From contig MEQB01000028.1 in the NCBI GenBank assembly GCA_001770015.1, positions 1 to 62,517 on the forward strand: 62,517 nt of DNA. Direction: 5' to 3'. The notes below the pieces were generated by a model. It saw only the letters and a list, made by a program, of their open reading frames with translations, ran no database searches and was not told the origin of the DNA. Source of the DNA: Bdellovibrionales bacterium RIFOXYC1_FULL_37_79 (GTDB lineage Bacteria; Bdellovibrionota; Bacteriovoracia; Bacteriovoracales; Bacteriovoracaceae). This document shows positions 43,943 through 53,335 of this stretch, in pieces. The first letter of the stretch is position 1, and each line of letters starts with the position of its first letter. Both the position numbers and the translations under genes were made by a program.

Positions 43943-45550
43943 TTAACCTTGATGTATTGTCATTTGCTCAAATGGGATCGTCAAGTTTTCTTCGTTGGCA
44001 ATTCTTACAAAATTACGTTGGATATCCCGTTTTATTTTATAATAATACTTGCATAGTTCACCGCCGCATTCCAGAAACACCACAAGATTCAAAGAACTGC
44101 CCCCTGCCGAATGAAATTCACAGTTAAAATTCAAAGCAAAGTCCCTGATATAGCTTTCCTGATATAAATACTCTTTCATTTTTTTAAAAAAGACCGGCAC
44201 CACTTGGTTTAACACCTCCGCTTGAATACTATAGTCAAGACCCAGCACTTCAGATATGACAAACCCCTTGGTTATGTTTTCAAGGCCCATCCCAAAAAAA
44301 TCCTTGGTATTATAGGTTTTGATTCCTCCCCCCATTTTTAAAACACTCACCACCTCTGGCGTTTGCTCTTTAACCTGCCCGATGGAACCATCATCAAATC
44401 TGATCCAATCGTCTTTTTGAGTGGGAAACAAGGCCTCGTTGCCAGAAATTTTACGCGATTGTTTACTGAAAAATTCTTGTACCGGAATCCTCAGCATCCC
44501 TCCACTTAATAAAGGATTGCAAAGGGTCGCCGAAAATCCCAATGACTTTACCAGATAGGGCACTCCCTCCCATATAATCAATTCACCTTCCTTGACCGGG
44601 CCTATATTTAATATAAGCCTCGCCTCCCCAATATAGCGCGGTAAATATTGCTTAAGCGACCATAATACCCCGATCAGTATCACCACAATCAAGGTCAGTA
44701 GCAGCCAATCATTGAGCACATATAAAACCAAAATGGCCCCCATAAAAGCAATGGTCAACGAAATAGAACTATAGAGAGTCATCAACGTTTTGCGGATAAA
44801 TTCAAGCTTTCCGGTAAAAATTTGAAACTTGAAAACCTGGTTTCTAGAAACCAACAAAACCCAGTATAAAAGCACCAAAGTGGTCAGAGAGAAAAAGAGA
44901 TTCTTTCCCTTGGTTTTTACAAAATCGGATATGAAAGCCCGCAGTCTGGTGATAAAGGAGGTCTTGCCCGCTTCCTCTTTTTTTATCAATCTGGTTTTGC
45001 CATCCAGCTCAATTTCCAATTTAATAATTTCGTTTTCCAGTTCATCAATACCCTGGTTAATCAGCGGCAAAGTGCTTATAAATTGTTCGTCATGTTGAAT
45101 ATTAAGAAGGGACTCTTTAGCCTTTTTACGATTGTTAATAAGTTCATGTAATTTACTAATGTCATTTTTAATCTTTTCCAGTTGCCTGGGTTTGGCACTT
45201 AGCCGTTTAATACTTTCTAAAAGCGGCAGTAAAATATCCTGCACTTCATCTAAGAGTTTTTCCTTCTTGTCTGGTTTCCCCTCCGATAGCGCTTCAATAT
45301 CCACCCCGGAGGACTCCTCTAAAAACTGAAGAAATACTTTTTTTCTACGTCCCTTTAATTCATCCATTTGTTTTTCCAGTGCCCTTCTGGTGGAAAAACT
45401 ATGTTTGCCTTGCAGATTAAGATTTATTTTTTCTATTTCCTTGTCAAGCCATTCAACATTTCGATTGGTTTTAAGCAAAGCATCCACATTGACAGATGCA
45501 AAACCTGGTACCGCAACCATCAATAAAAAAATGAAAAGTAACCACTTCAT
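43943..45550 (-). CDS. MscS-family mechanosensitive channel with periplasmic coiled coil
   Basis: A 535-residue protein. A signal peptide (about 2-18) is followed by a long periplasmic helical/coiled-coil region (about 25-200), three TMs at about 217-235, 263-283 and 285-305, and an MscS-like C-terminal part (VKEGELIIWEGVPYLVKSLGFSATL, then IPVQEFF). The layout resembles larger MscK-like channels that relieve osmotic stress. It ends 6 bp before the branching-enzyme start and so may be co-transcribed with it. Confidence 0.78.
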   Translation of the reverse strand: MKWLLFIFLLMVAVPGFASVNVDALLKTNRNVEWLDKEIEKINLNLQGKHSFSTRRALEKQMDELKGRRKKVFLQFLEESSGVDIEALSEGKPDKKEKLLDEVQDILLPLLESIKRLSAKPRQLEKIKNDISKLHELINNRKKAKESLLNIQHDEQFISTLPLINQGIDELENEIIKLEIELDGKTRLIKKEEAGKTSFITRLRAFISDFVKTKGKNLFFSLTTLVLLYWVLLVSRNQVFKFQIFTGKLEFIRKTLMTLYSSISLTIAFMGAILVLYVLNDWLLLTLIVVILIGVLWSLKQYLPRYIGEARLILNIGPVKEGELIIWEGVPYLVKSLGFSATLCNPLLSGGMLRIPVQEFFSKQSRKISGNEALFPTQKDDWIRFDDGSIGQVKEQTPEVVSVLKMGGGIKTYNTKDFFGMGLENITKGFVISEVLGLDYSIQAEVLNQVVPVFFKKMKEYLYQESYIRDFALNFNCEFHSAGGSSLNLVVFLECGGELCKYYYKIKRDIQRNFVRIANEENLTIPFEQMTIHQG

Positions 45551-45574
45551 CCAGTCTCCCTTTTACTTAGAATA

Positions 45575-47383
45575 TTAATTTTCTTCTTCTTGCTTTTTTC
45601 GATCAATTTGCCCAAGCACTTGCTGATTTAATTCCAAAAACTTGGTCTTTTCCTCTTCTCTTTGTTTTTTTAAATCCTTGAAAAACAATTCGTTTACATA
45701 TTTTCTAAGATTGGAGGTTTCAATCTCCCCCAAACCACTGATCAAGGCATAATAATCAATCATGCCTTTGCTCTTGGTGGGTTTATTTTTCTTCTTCTTT
45801 TCGTCGTCCTCCTCCGGCACCACGGTCAACGTCATTTTAACCGGAGCTTTGATATACAAAGTGGCAAAGGGAGGGATTTTTTGCAAGGATTGAAAATGGA
45901 TTTCCCCTTCCGAGATGTCCAATACGTTAATAGGAAAAGTATATTCACCAGCACTCATCTCACTAAACTTACTGACATAAAAATGCACTTCATCCTTGGC
46001 GGCATCATCCAAAGTCGCATGACTTAAATTTTTTGCCCGCATTTGTTCGTATTTTTTCACAATCTCCACGATCACATCCATCGTAATTTCACCCCGGGTT
46101 CCCATGATGCGTTCATAGCCGATAGTTTCCTTGATACAATCAGTTTTTTCATAACAATTAAAAAGAATAATAAACGGGCGATATCCTTCACAGGACTTGA
46201 TCTTGGTCACCAGTTTGGAAAGCGCTTCAATGCTGTTATATTCCCGCTCCACCACCTTCTTGACTTCTTTTTTACTTAGCTCATCAATCTCTTCCTGGTT
46301 ATCCTTGCGAGGGTCCTCCAAAACGTAGGCAATTATTCCCGGAAACATCTGTTCAATAACTTTAAAATCCTTATCAATGCTAGTGCGAATCCTTACCGAA
46401 AAAAAATATTCCTCCAACTTGCCGGGAATTTGATTCAAAAGGGTCAGCTCACGATCAACAATCAAGATCCTGGATCTTTTAGGCCTGGACTGCTCCAAAT
46501 GCTTCGTAACCCATTCTCTCAGCTTTTTCTCCATCACTTGCTTATTATTTTCCTCTTCTTTTTGAATCTGGAGCTTTTCACTATTTGCCATGGAAAGTTC
46601 CAACCGGGCATCCGCATTCTTATCATCCTTTTTCAGGATGCCCTCATATTTTTCTATTTTTTGCATGGCGAGTTTTAGTTTCTTTTCATTTCGATGAATA
46701 AACTTCAAATCATAGGCCAGCCGGTATTGGGTATAAAGATTGGTTTTATAGACTTTCACCACCTGAAAATATCCACTAATCGAAATGGGGTTGAAGATAT
46801 TTGTATTAAATGACAACTCCTCACCCTCGGAAAAAATAAAATTGGTTTCCACATGAATGTAATCTTTGGTGACATAACCTATATTAAACAAATTGAGCGC
46901 CACCGCTTCAAACTGCACTTTGGCAACCGCCAATTCCAATTTTTTCAGTTCACTGGGAAAGGCCAGCTTGAACGAATGGTGAATAATACCAAGCAAGTCG
47001 ATGCCTTTGATAAAATTCATTTTGATCCCCAGGGCCAGGCTTTTCCTGATCACCGCCCTTGAATTTAAATTGGGTAAAAGTGAAATAAGGATCATGTGCT
47101 TGGTGGCGGGATCTTTCTGCAAATCAGTGGTCAGGCGCAGAATTTCATCTTGAAATAAGGAATTATCCAAAAAAAGCACTTGCGGCAGGGAAACCCCGAT
47201 ATTTTTTCTTAAACTCTTGATCTCGTTTTCCGCGGCAAAAGTCAGGCTCTCAAAAATAAAGGTCTTATCCGGATAAATTTCTTTAAAGGCTTTTTGCAAA
47301 GTTTTCCAAAAATTATCGTCCTTGCCCAGATAAACCAGTTTTTTTTCTTTGCCGGTTGCCTTTTTTTCTTCCTTTTGCTGCAT
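45575..47383 (-). CDS. Receiver-like multidomain signalling protein with PilZ-like end
   Basis: A 602-residue soluble protein. Residues 15-130 look like a receiver or pseudo-receiver (LVYLGKDDNFW, PQVLFLDNSLF). A PilZ-like beta section follows at about 150-230, then a coiled coil (235-300), a second receiver-like domain (RILIVDRELTLLNQ from about 306) and a final PilZ-like segment containing NVLDISEGEIHF. Neither PilZ region shows the RxxxR needed for c-di-GMP, so binding is doubtful. It lies 24 bp from the MscS gene on the same strand. Confidence 0.55.
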   Translation of the reverse strand: MQQKEEKKATGKEKKLVYLGKDDNFWKTLQKAFKEIYPDKTFIFESLTFAAENEIKSLRKNIGVSLPQVLFLDNSLFQDEILRLTTDLQKDPATKHMILISLLPNLNSRAVIRKSLALGIKMNFIKGIDLLGIIHHSFKLAFPSELKKLELAVAKVQFEAVALNLFNIGYVTKDYIHVETNFIFSEGEELSFNTNIFNPISISGYFQVVKVYKTNLYTQYRLAYDLKFIHRNEKKLKLAMQKIEKYEGILKKDDKNADARLELSMANSEKLQIQKEEENNKQVMEKKLREWVTKHLEQSRPKRSRILIVDRELTLLNQIPGKLEEYFFSVRIRTSIDKDFKVIEQMFPGIIAYVLEDPRKDNQEEIDELSKKEVKKVVEREYNSIEALSKLVTKIKSCEGYRPFIILFNCYEKTDCIKETIGYERIMGTRGEITMDVIVEIVKKYEQMRAKNLSHATLDDAAKDEVHFYVSKFSEMSAGEYTFPINVLDISEGEIHFQSLQKIPPFATLYIKAPVKMTLTVVPEEDDEKKKKNKPTKSKGMIDYYALISGLGEIETSNLRKYVNELFFKDLKKQREEEKTKFLELNQQVLGQIDRKKQEEEN

Positions 47384-47424
47384 ATGCCTTAATACTACAT
47401 TTTTTTTAAAACAAAGACAAAAAA

Positions 47425-48078
47425 TTAAAAGATAGAAATATCACCGGCACCTGCTCTTAAAATAACCGGCTCTTCCAATTCATTGGAAAAATCAATGACC
47501 GTGCTGCCCGCCTGGGGCAGATGATATTCACCAGGATCAATAATCATAGAAACCTTATTACCCAAAAACTCCTCAATCTGATAGCTCAAAAGATCTTCGG
47601 CCAATGCATCTGCAGGCAAATCAGGTAACATCATATCCCTTGTGATCGACGTGGTGATGATGGGATGCTGGCATCCTTTGATAATCCGGTCACAGATGAT
47701 GGAATCGGGAATGCGGATGCCTATCTCCCTTTGTTTTTTATAATCTTTAATTGATCTTGGAATATCCTTGGTGGGTTTGAAAATAAAGGTATAAGGGCCG
47801 GGCACGGCCTTGTTTATCCGCTTATAAACATGGTCCGAAATAATTGCATAGCGACTGGCCTGGGAAATATTTTCACAAATCAGACTCAAGTGCTTTTTAC
47901 GATCAATGCCTTTGATGTCATAAAGGCATTCCACCGCTTTTTTGTTCAATAAATTAGCAGCACACACCCAATTGGTGTCCGTTGGCAGCACAATGATCTG
48001 CCCTTGCTCTAAAAAATAGATGGCCCGGTTTATAATTCTTTGATCAGGATTGGTGGCAACCACATAATCAATCGCCAT
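47425..48078 (-). CDS. YciO/YrdC-family (Sua5-like) protein
   Basis: A 217-residue YrdC-fold protein. Motifs include ILPTDTNW, KGIDRKKHLSLIC, VPGPYTFIFKPT and IGIRIPDS. The family includes threonylcarbamoyl-AMP synthases for tRNA t6A, but the variant motifs and lack of a Sua5 domain point to YciO type, whose function is less certain. GAGG before ATG 48078 decides the start; in-frame upstream starts at 48105 and 48129 lack one. Confidence 0.85.
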   Translation of the reverse strand: MAIDYVVATNPDQRIINRAIYFLEQGQIIVLPTDTNWVCAANLLNKKAVECLYDIKGIDRKKHLSLICENISQASRYAIISDHVYKRINKAVPGPYTFIFKPTKDIPRSIKDYKKQREIGIRIPDSIICDRIIKGCQHPIITTSITRDMMLPDLPADALAEDLLSYQIEEFLGNKVSMIIDPGEYHLPQAGSTVIDFSNELEEPVILRAGAGDISIF

Positions 48079-48156
48079 GGTTCCTCGCTTATTAAAACGG
48101 TTCATTATACTTTTTTTCCAATTGAACAACTAGCTATTTATTGTTAAAAATTAAGG

Positions 48157-48462
48157 ATGAAATACTGGGAAAAACTGCAAAACAGCTTAACTAAAAAAAT
48201 CATTGCCTGTCCGGTTTGCCATAAAAAAATCAGAATCCCTATTAAAGTTGGCAAAACTTTGGAAATCAATTGCCCTTTTTGCAGATCTGTTTTTCAAATC
48301 AGTTTTCGCTCCTCCATGCATGAACTGCTTAAATGGGATAAAAATCTGACTTTCATATCGAATATCTTTGCCATGGGCAGAAGGTTTACCAAGATTCCAA
48401 GCTATATCCAAATTACGCTGTATCTGGGGTTGATCCTTCTTTTACTTTATTTTCTTAATTAA
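48157..48462 (+). CDS. Small zinc-ribbon membrane protein
   Basis: A 101-residue protein with a four-Cys knuckle, CPVCHKKIRIP...CPFCRSVFQI (about 18-45), of the MJ0042 zinc-ribbon kind, and a C-terminal TM (about 84-100). No partner is obvious. The tail overlaps the convergent symporter gene by 21 bp. Confidence 0.62.
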   Translation: MKYWEKLQNSLTKKIIACPVCHKKIRIPIKVGKTLEINCPFCRSVFQISFRSSMHELLKWDKNLTFISNIFAMGRRFTKIPSYIQITLYLGLILLLLYFLN

Positions 48463-49887
48463 TTTGGTATGAAATAGACTCACGATGGGATTAAGCCCAA
48501 ACGAAACAAGCATGCCGATGGTGCCTGCTTCCGGTGAAGAAAGACCCATACCGTAAAGTAAAAGACAAACCAGAAGGCCCCCAAGGCCTGAAATGATGGC
48601 CCCATAAATATTGGCAAACTTACTAAACAGGCCCCACACAAACGGTCCCAGGAAAAATGATCCCACTCCCCCCCAGGAAACCCCCAATATGCTGACGATG
48701 GAATCAGGACGAAACCAGGCGAGGATGACCGATAAAAAAATAAAAAGAATGTTCATGAGTCTCATGAGCAGAGTAAGCCTCTTATCGCTGGCACCAGGGT
48801 TTATAAATCCGTTATAAAAGTCTTTCACCACCGATGAACTGGAAATAAGCACCAGCGCCGCCAGGGTGGACATGGAAGCCGATAAGATCACCAAGAGTAA
48901 AATAATGGAAATGGAGTCTGGTAAAATTCTAACAAAAAATTCAGGCATTAAAATGTCAAAAATGGGCCTGCCATCCGCTGTAAAAGCATTGGGGGCACCT
49001 TCTGGCGTTAACATAATCCGCGTGGTGGCACCAATGAAATAAACCACTCCTCCAATGATAAGGGCAAACATGGTGGACACCAGCATGCCAATATGAATAG
49101 ATTTTTTGTCCTTGATGGCATAAAATTTCTGTACCAACTGAGGCATGGCAAAGGGAGCAACACTGGTTAAAAAAACCAGACAGAACAATTGCCAGGCACC
49201 GGGAGGACCCGCAATCGATAGCAGCTTGGGATCAATTCTATTGAGCGAAAACATTATCGCCTCCACATCCCCCACACTTTTAAAAGTAAACCACACCAGG
49301 ACAAACACTCCAAAAAGCATGATAACCCCAAAAACAATATCAATCATCGTCATAGCCTTGTATCCACCAAGAGTCATATAAAAGGCCGTAAAAAGGCCCA
49401 TAAAAACCAAGGCTACCAGATAGGAGGTTTCAAAATTAATCTCGAATAAATAACTAAGCCCCATAAAGACCGCAGCCGAGTAGGGAATAAAAAAAACAAA
49501 AATGACCAAGGAGGAAAATAATCTTAAAAACCGGCTGCCATATCTCACTTCCAAATATTCCGCCATGGTGGAGACTTTTAGATCAACAGACATTTTTTTT
49601 ATTTTAGGCCCAAGCAAAAACCACACCAGAAAAACGCCGACTATCGCATTACCTATCCCCACCAACATTCCAGATAGTCCAAAACTCCAACCGATCTTCC
49701 CCGCAAAACCAATAAAAAGCACAGCCGAAAAATAAGCGGTCCCGTAGGTGAAAGCGGTGGCCCATGCTCCAATCTTGCCTCCACCTAAAAAATAATCCGA
49801 GAAACTCTTGGTTTTTCTCATGCTGAGCAACCCAAACACCACGATGGTTAAAGCATAGATGGTTAGCGCTAATATTTTGATAATCAT
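48442..49887 (-). CDS. Sodium:solute symporter (SSS family)
   Basis: A 481-residue protein with about 13 hydrophobic TM segments, the SSS pattern. Visible family segments include SFSDYFLGGGKIGAWATAF near the N-terminus (about 28-46), LGGYKAMTMIDI (about 173-184) and SASMSTLAALVLISSSSVVKDFY (about 336-358). The substrate may be an organic acid, amino acid or nucleoside; it cannot be assigned. It begins 3 bp after the mtnA stop, so the two form an operon. Confidence 0.9.
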   Translation of the reverse strand: MIIKILALTIYALTIVVFGLLSMRKTKSFSDYFLGGGKIGAWATAFTYGTAYFSAVLFIGFAGKIGWSFGLSGMLVGIGNAIVGVFLVWFLLGPKIKKMSVDLKVSTMAEYLEVRYGSRFLRLFSSLVIFVFFIPYSAAVFMGLSYLFEINFETSYLVALVFMGLFTAFYMTLGGYKAMTMIDIVFGVIMLFGVFVLVWFTFKSVGDVEAIMFSLNRIDPKLLSIAGPPGAWQLFCLVFLTSVAPFAMPQLVQKFYAIKDKKSIHIGMLVSTMFALIIGGVVYFIGATTRIMLTPEGAPNAFTADGRPIFDILMPEFFVRILPDSISIILLLVILSASMSTLAALVLISSSSVVKDFYNGFINPGASDKRLTLLMRLMNILFIFLSVILAWFRPDSIVSILGVSWGGVGSFFLGPFVWGLFSKFANIYGAIISGLGGLLVCLLLYGMGLSSPEAGTIGMLVSFGLNPIVSLFHTKLIKKIK

Positions 49888-49890
49888 AAT

Positions 49891-51003
49891 TTAATCCTTT
49901 ATAAGATCCGGAAACATTTTTCTTATACTTTCTTCACAGGCCTTGCACACTCCACGTTCCGTGATCAGCCCGGTAATGAGACGGCTGGGAGTGACATCAA
50001 AGCCGTAGTTACAAGCATTACTGGCAAGCGGGGTGATTAAAACTTTTTCCACTTTGTGGTTTAGTTTTCCATAGACGTATTTAACTTCCTCGGCATCACG
50101 TTCCTCGATAGGAATCTGGGCAACCCCATCGGTTAAACTCATATCAAAAGTGGAAGATGGAAGGGCCACATAAAATGGAACGTTATTGTCATAAGCAGCC
50201 AGCGCTTTCAGATAAGTTCCAATTTTATTGGCAACATCTCCAGAGCGGGTGGTTCGATCAGTACCGACGATGCACATATCCACCATCTGATGCTGCATAA
50301 GATGTCCACCAACGTTATCGGGAATAACCGTGTGGGGAACCCCTTCTTCATTTAACTCCCATGCGGTCAGATTGGCACCTTGGTTGCGCGGCCTGGTTTC
50401 ATCCACCCAGACATGCACCTTGATTCCCTTGGCGTGGGCAAAATAAATCGGGGCCGTCGCCGTTCCCCAGTCAATAAAGGCCAGCCAGCCAGCATTACAA
50501 TGAGTCAGGATATTAACCGTCTCCCCTTTTTTTCTTCTACTGATTTCTTCAATTATCAAAAGCCCATGTTCCCCAATTTTTTTGGAAAATTCAACATCAC
50601 CTTCTGCCAGCCATTTTGCCCCTTCCAGCAATGCCTGAATTTTTTCATCAATAGTGGATTTTCCTTTTACAAACTCCAATTGTTTATCCACTGCCCATGC
50701 CAGATTGACCGCAGTAGGTCTTTGGGCCTTGATGTGCTGACTTACTTTTAACAGGTGAGCATCAAAATGAGTGGTCGCCGCCGCCTCTATCCCCCCCAGA
50801 TACATTCCATATCCTGCGGCCACACCAATCAGCCCCGCCCCCCTGATCCACATATCTTTGATGGATTTAGCAACCTCGCTGGAGGTTTTTAACTCGGCCA
50901 CTACAAATTCGTGGGGAAGATATCTTTGATCAATGACACAAACGGTTTGAGGATCGTTTTCCTTTAACCAGATGGTTCGATAATGGTGCCCATTTACCTT
51001 CAT
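49891..51003 (-). CDS. mtnA: S-methyl-5-thioribose-1-phosphate isomerase
   Basis: A 370-residue isomerase that converts methylthioribose-1-phosphate to methylthioribulose-1-phosphate in methionine salvage. Catalytic Cys169 (ILTHCNAG) and Asp249 (VGTDRTTRSGDVANKIGTY) match Cys160/Asp240 of the Bacillus enzyme, and RGAGLIGVAAGYG plus RPTAVNLAWA are family blocks. The start at 51003 gives the family N-terminus; the ORF can extend to 51057. No other methionine-salvage gene is in the window. It is linked to a symporter and lies near polyamine genes, whose products generate methylthioadenosine in spermidine synthesis. Confidence 0.9.
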   Translation of the reverse strand: MKVNGHHYRTIWLKENDPQTVCVIDQRYLPHEFVVAELKTSSEVAKSIKDMWIRGAGLIGVAAGYGMYLGGIEAAATTHFDAHLLKVSQHIKAQRPTAVNLAWAVDKQLEFVKGKSTIDEKIQALLEGAKWLAEGDVEFSKKIGEHGLLIIEEISRRKKGETVNILTHCNAGWLAFIDWGTATAPIYFAHAKGIKVHVWVDETRPRNQGANLTAWELNEEGVPHTVIPDNVGGHLMQHQMVDMCIVGTDRTTRSGDVANKIGTYLKALAAYDNNVPFYVALPSSTFDMSLTDGVAQIPIEERDAEEVKYVYGKLNHKVEKVLITPLASNACNYGFDVTPSRLITGLITERGVCKACEESIRKMFPDLIKD

Positions 51004-51070
51004 AATAAAATACCCTTGGTTTATTTTGCTACTCTTTAAAAATAAATCCTTGTACAATATTTTTTACAAA

Positions 51071-51742
51071 ATGAGAAAGGATAATAGATTTCAAGTTATA
51101 TATAAAAAGCTACTTGCCCTACACGGGCCCCAGGGATGGTGGCCGATTAGGGCCACTTATCACCCGAAAAACTATGCTTTTCCCCAAACCCCGGAAGAAT
51201 TGTTTGAAATTTGCGTGGGTGCCATATTAACCCAAAACACCAATTTTAAAAGCGTCGAAATAGCCTTAAACAATTTACGAACCAAAGAGTTACTTGATCC
51301 CAAAAAATTGCTTACCACCTCTGATGACTTAATCAAAACATGTATCAAACCGTCCGGCTATTTTAATCAAAAAACCAAAAAACTTTTTATATTCACTGAT
51401 TTTTTTTTAAAGCTAAAAAATAGATGCCCACTCCGCCATGAACTGCTTTCCCTTTGGGGAATCGGCCCGGAAACTGCCGACTCGATGCTGTTATATGGAT
51501 GGCATCAACCTATTTTTGTCGTAGATGCCTATACTCGCAGAATTTTTTTACATTTAAAACTCATTGATGCCTCTTTTAAATACGAGGATATCAGAGAAAT
51601 GTTCGAACAAAATCTTCCCCCCGATTACATCTTATTTAACGAATATCACGCCCTGATCGTGGAGCATGCCAAGCGCTTTTACGCTAAAAAACCCTACGGT
51701 TTTGATTGCCCAATTGGTAATTATTTATCTAAAAGATCCTGA
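51071..51742 (+). CDS. HhH-GPD DNA glycosylase, MagIII/Nth-like
   Basis: A 223-residue helix-hairpin-helix glycosylase. Residues 50-60 (GAILTQNTNFK) and the hairpin LWGIGPETAD at 128-137 are typical, as is the catalytic Asp152 in FVVDAYTRR. The Lys of bifunctional endonuclease III is replaced by Glu134, and the C-terminal four-Cys iron-sulfur cluster is missing. It is therefore expected to be a monofunctional glycosylase like Helicobacter MagIII (3-methyladenine). ATG 51071 is used; an upstream TTG at 51026 is less likely. It overlaps the convergent response-regulator gene by 22 bp. Confidence 0.84.
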   Translation: MRKDNRFQVIYKKLLALHGPQGWWPIRATYHPKNYAFPQTPEELFEICVGAILTQNTNFKSVEIALNNLRTKELLDPKKLLTTSDDLIKTCIKPSGYFNQKTKKLFIFTDFFLKLKNRCPLRHELLSLWGIGPETADSMLLYGWHQPIFVVDAYTRRIFLHLKLIDASFKYEDIREMFEQNLPPDYILFNEYHALIVEHAKRFYAKKPYGFDCPIGNYLSKRS

Positions 51743-52113
51743 GTTACACCCGTAAGGGCCAGATCACAGATTGAATACAATTCTTGCGGAATAACCGGCT
51801 TAACATGGACATAAACATGTTTTAAGGCCATTTGATATTGTTTGACCTTGTCGTAGTGACCGGTAATGATCAGAATGGGGGTTTGTTGATTCAGCCCTTC
51901 ACGTCCTCTCAGATAAACCACAAATTTCCCACCATTCACGATAGGCATCCGATGATCAGTACAAATCAAATCATATTTTTTAGAATTGGTTTTCTGCAAT
52001 GCTTCTTCACCATTGAGTGCTCGATCAAGGGAACATTCGTACTTTACTTCCAAAAGGTCGCAAATAACGTCAAGAATATCTGGATCATCGTCAATAACTA
52101 ATATATTATACAT
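51721..52113 (-). CDS. Single-domain response regulator
   Basis: A 130-residue CheY-like receiver with an intact site: acidic Asp8-Asp10, phosphoacceptor Asp53 (CTDHRMP), Thr84 (IITGH) and Lys105 (HVKPV). No output domain. The partner kinase is not in the window, so the pathway cannot be named. The ORF can extend to 52143, but ATG 52113 starts the standard YNILVIDDD fold. Confidence 0.87.
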   Translation of the reverse strand: MYNILVIDDDPDILDVICDLLEVKYECSLDRALNGEEALQKTNSKKYDLICTDHRMPIVNGGKFVVYLRGREGLNQQTPILIITGHYDKVKQYQMALKHVYVHVKPVIPQELYSICDLALTGVTQDLLDK

Positions 52114-52166
52114 GTATGTATTGTATTGAAATATTTGGAACAATTCAACTTAAGATTGTTTAAGAA

Positions 52167-52421
52167 ATGGAAAAAAAAGAAGTTAAAACCGCATGCGAAG
52201 TCTGCAAGGCCTTAGGGGTTGATAGCTATCTTTTAAATGGAGCCGAACGTAATAAAATTATTGTCAATACACTTTATCGAGTTTTAAAAAACAAACCACT
52301 CAAAGTTAAGCTGTGCACCTTTCATGATATTGAACTGTTTCAACTGGGTGAAAGCAATTTTCTAAAACAAAATATAGAATATGCGCTTGAACTGCGGGCA
52401 AGATTTGGCAAGGAACTATAG
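52167..52421 (+). CDS. Small conserved-looking protein upstream of speB
   Basis: An 84-residue soluble protein containing CEVC (about 10-13) and LCTFHD (about 49-54), which could bind a metal. It is 3 bp from speB and so probably in the polyamine operon, perhaps as a regulator or accessory factor. No family was recognised. Confidence 0.6.
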   Translation: MEKKEVKTACEVCKALGVDSYLLNGAERNKIIVNTLYRVLKNKPLKVKLCTFHDIELFQLGESNFLKQNIEYALELRARFGKEL

Positions 52422-52424
52422 GCT

Positions 52425-53327
52425 ATGGTTCTTTCCCCATTAATCACCTCCCACGAATCATTTGAATGGATAAAAAAAAATAATACCTTGCTGGATTATT
52501 CCATTAATCTTATCGGGTTTCCCTTTGATGGCACTGCCTCCTATAAGAAAGGCACCCGGTTTGGCCCCGACTCCATAAGAAATGTGGCCTGTGCACTGGA
52601 AAGCTACTCGCCTTTTTTTGATCAAGATATTTTAAATGTGCGTTGTTTTGATCTGGGCAATTTGGCAGTTGGAACCAAACAGACCTCCAAGGACTATTTG
52701 GAGACTTCCAATACTTTGAAAACCATTTTGAACCACTCTCTTGCCATGAAAAATGTCAAATTTGTGATCATGGGAGGAGAACATTCCATTTCCTATACCC
52801 CCATTTCATGCATGCTTAAAAAATATCCCAACCTGGTTTTACTCCATCTGGATGCCCATGCGGATCTACGTCAGGACTACGAGGGAAATATTTATTCCCA
52901 CGCCTCGGTCATCAGACGGGTATGGGAGGAATTTGGGCCTAAACACAAACTGATCCAGTTTGGGATTAGAAGTGGCACCCAGGAAGAATTCCAACTGATC
53001 AAAGAAAAAAAATGGTTGATTAAAAAGGCTCCCCTATTTTTTGAGACCCTGAAAAAATTACCTGCTAAAACCCCCATTTATTTAACCCTGGATCTCGATT
53101 TTTTCGACCCCAGTGTTTTGCCGGGAACCGGTACCCCAGAGCCTGGCGGGTATGATTATCCAGTATTTGAAAAGATCCTGAGCATTTTAAAAACCAAACA
53201 TCTGGTGGGTGCTGACGTGGTGGAACTTTCCCCTCCTGAAGATCCCAGCCACATTAGCAGTATTTTTGCTGCGAAAATTATTCGTGAAATCATACTTTGT
53301 CTTGCCGGAAAAGAGGAACTGGGTTAA
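52425..53327 (+). CDS. speB: Agmatinase/arginase-family ureohydrolase
   Basis: A 300-residue Mn-dependent ureohydrolase. All metal ligands are visible: His120 (GGEHS), Asp143/His145/Asp147 (LDAHADLR) and Asp223/Asp225 (LDLDFFDPS). It is expected to split agmatine into putrescine and urea, since arginine decarboxylase is encoded 8 bp downstream. Arginase or another ureohydrolase activity is an alternative, but the operon makes agmatinase most likely. Confidence 0.92.
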   Translation: MVLSPLITSHESFEWIKKNNTLLDYSINLIGFPFDGTASYKKGTRFGPDSIRNVACALESYSPFFDQDILNVRCFDLGNLAVGTKQTSKDYLETSNTLKTILNHSLAMKNVKFVIMGGEHSISYTPISCMLKKYPNLVLLHLDAHADLRQDYEGNIYSHASVIRRVWEEFGPKHKLIQFGIRSGTQEEFQLIKEKKWLIKKAPLFFETLKKLPAKTPIYLTLDLDFFDPSVLPGTGTPEPGGYDYPVFEKILSILKTKHLVGADVVELSPPEDPSHISSIFAAKIIREIILCLAGKEELG

Positions 53328-53335
53328 AAGGCCCT

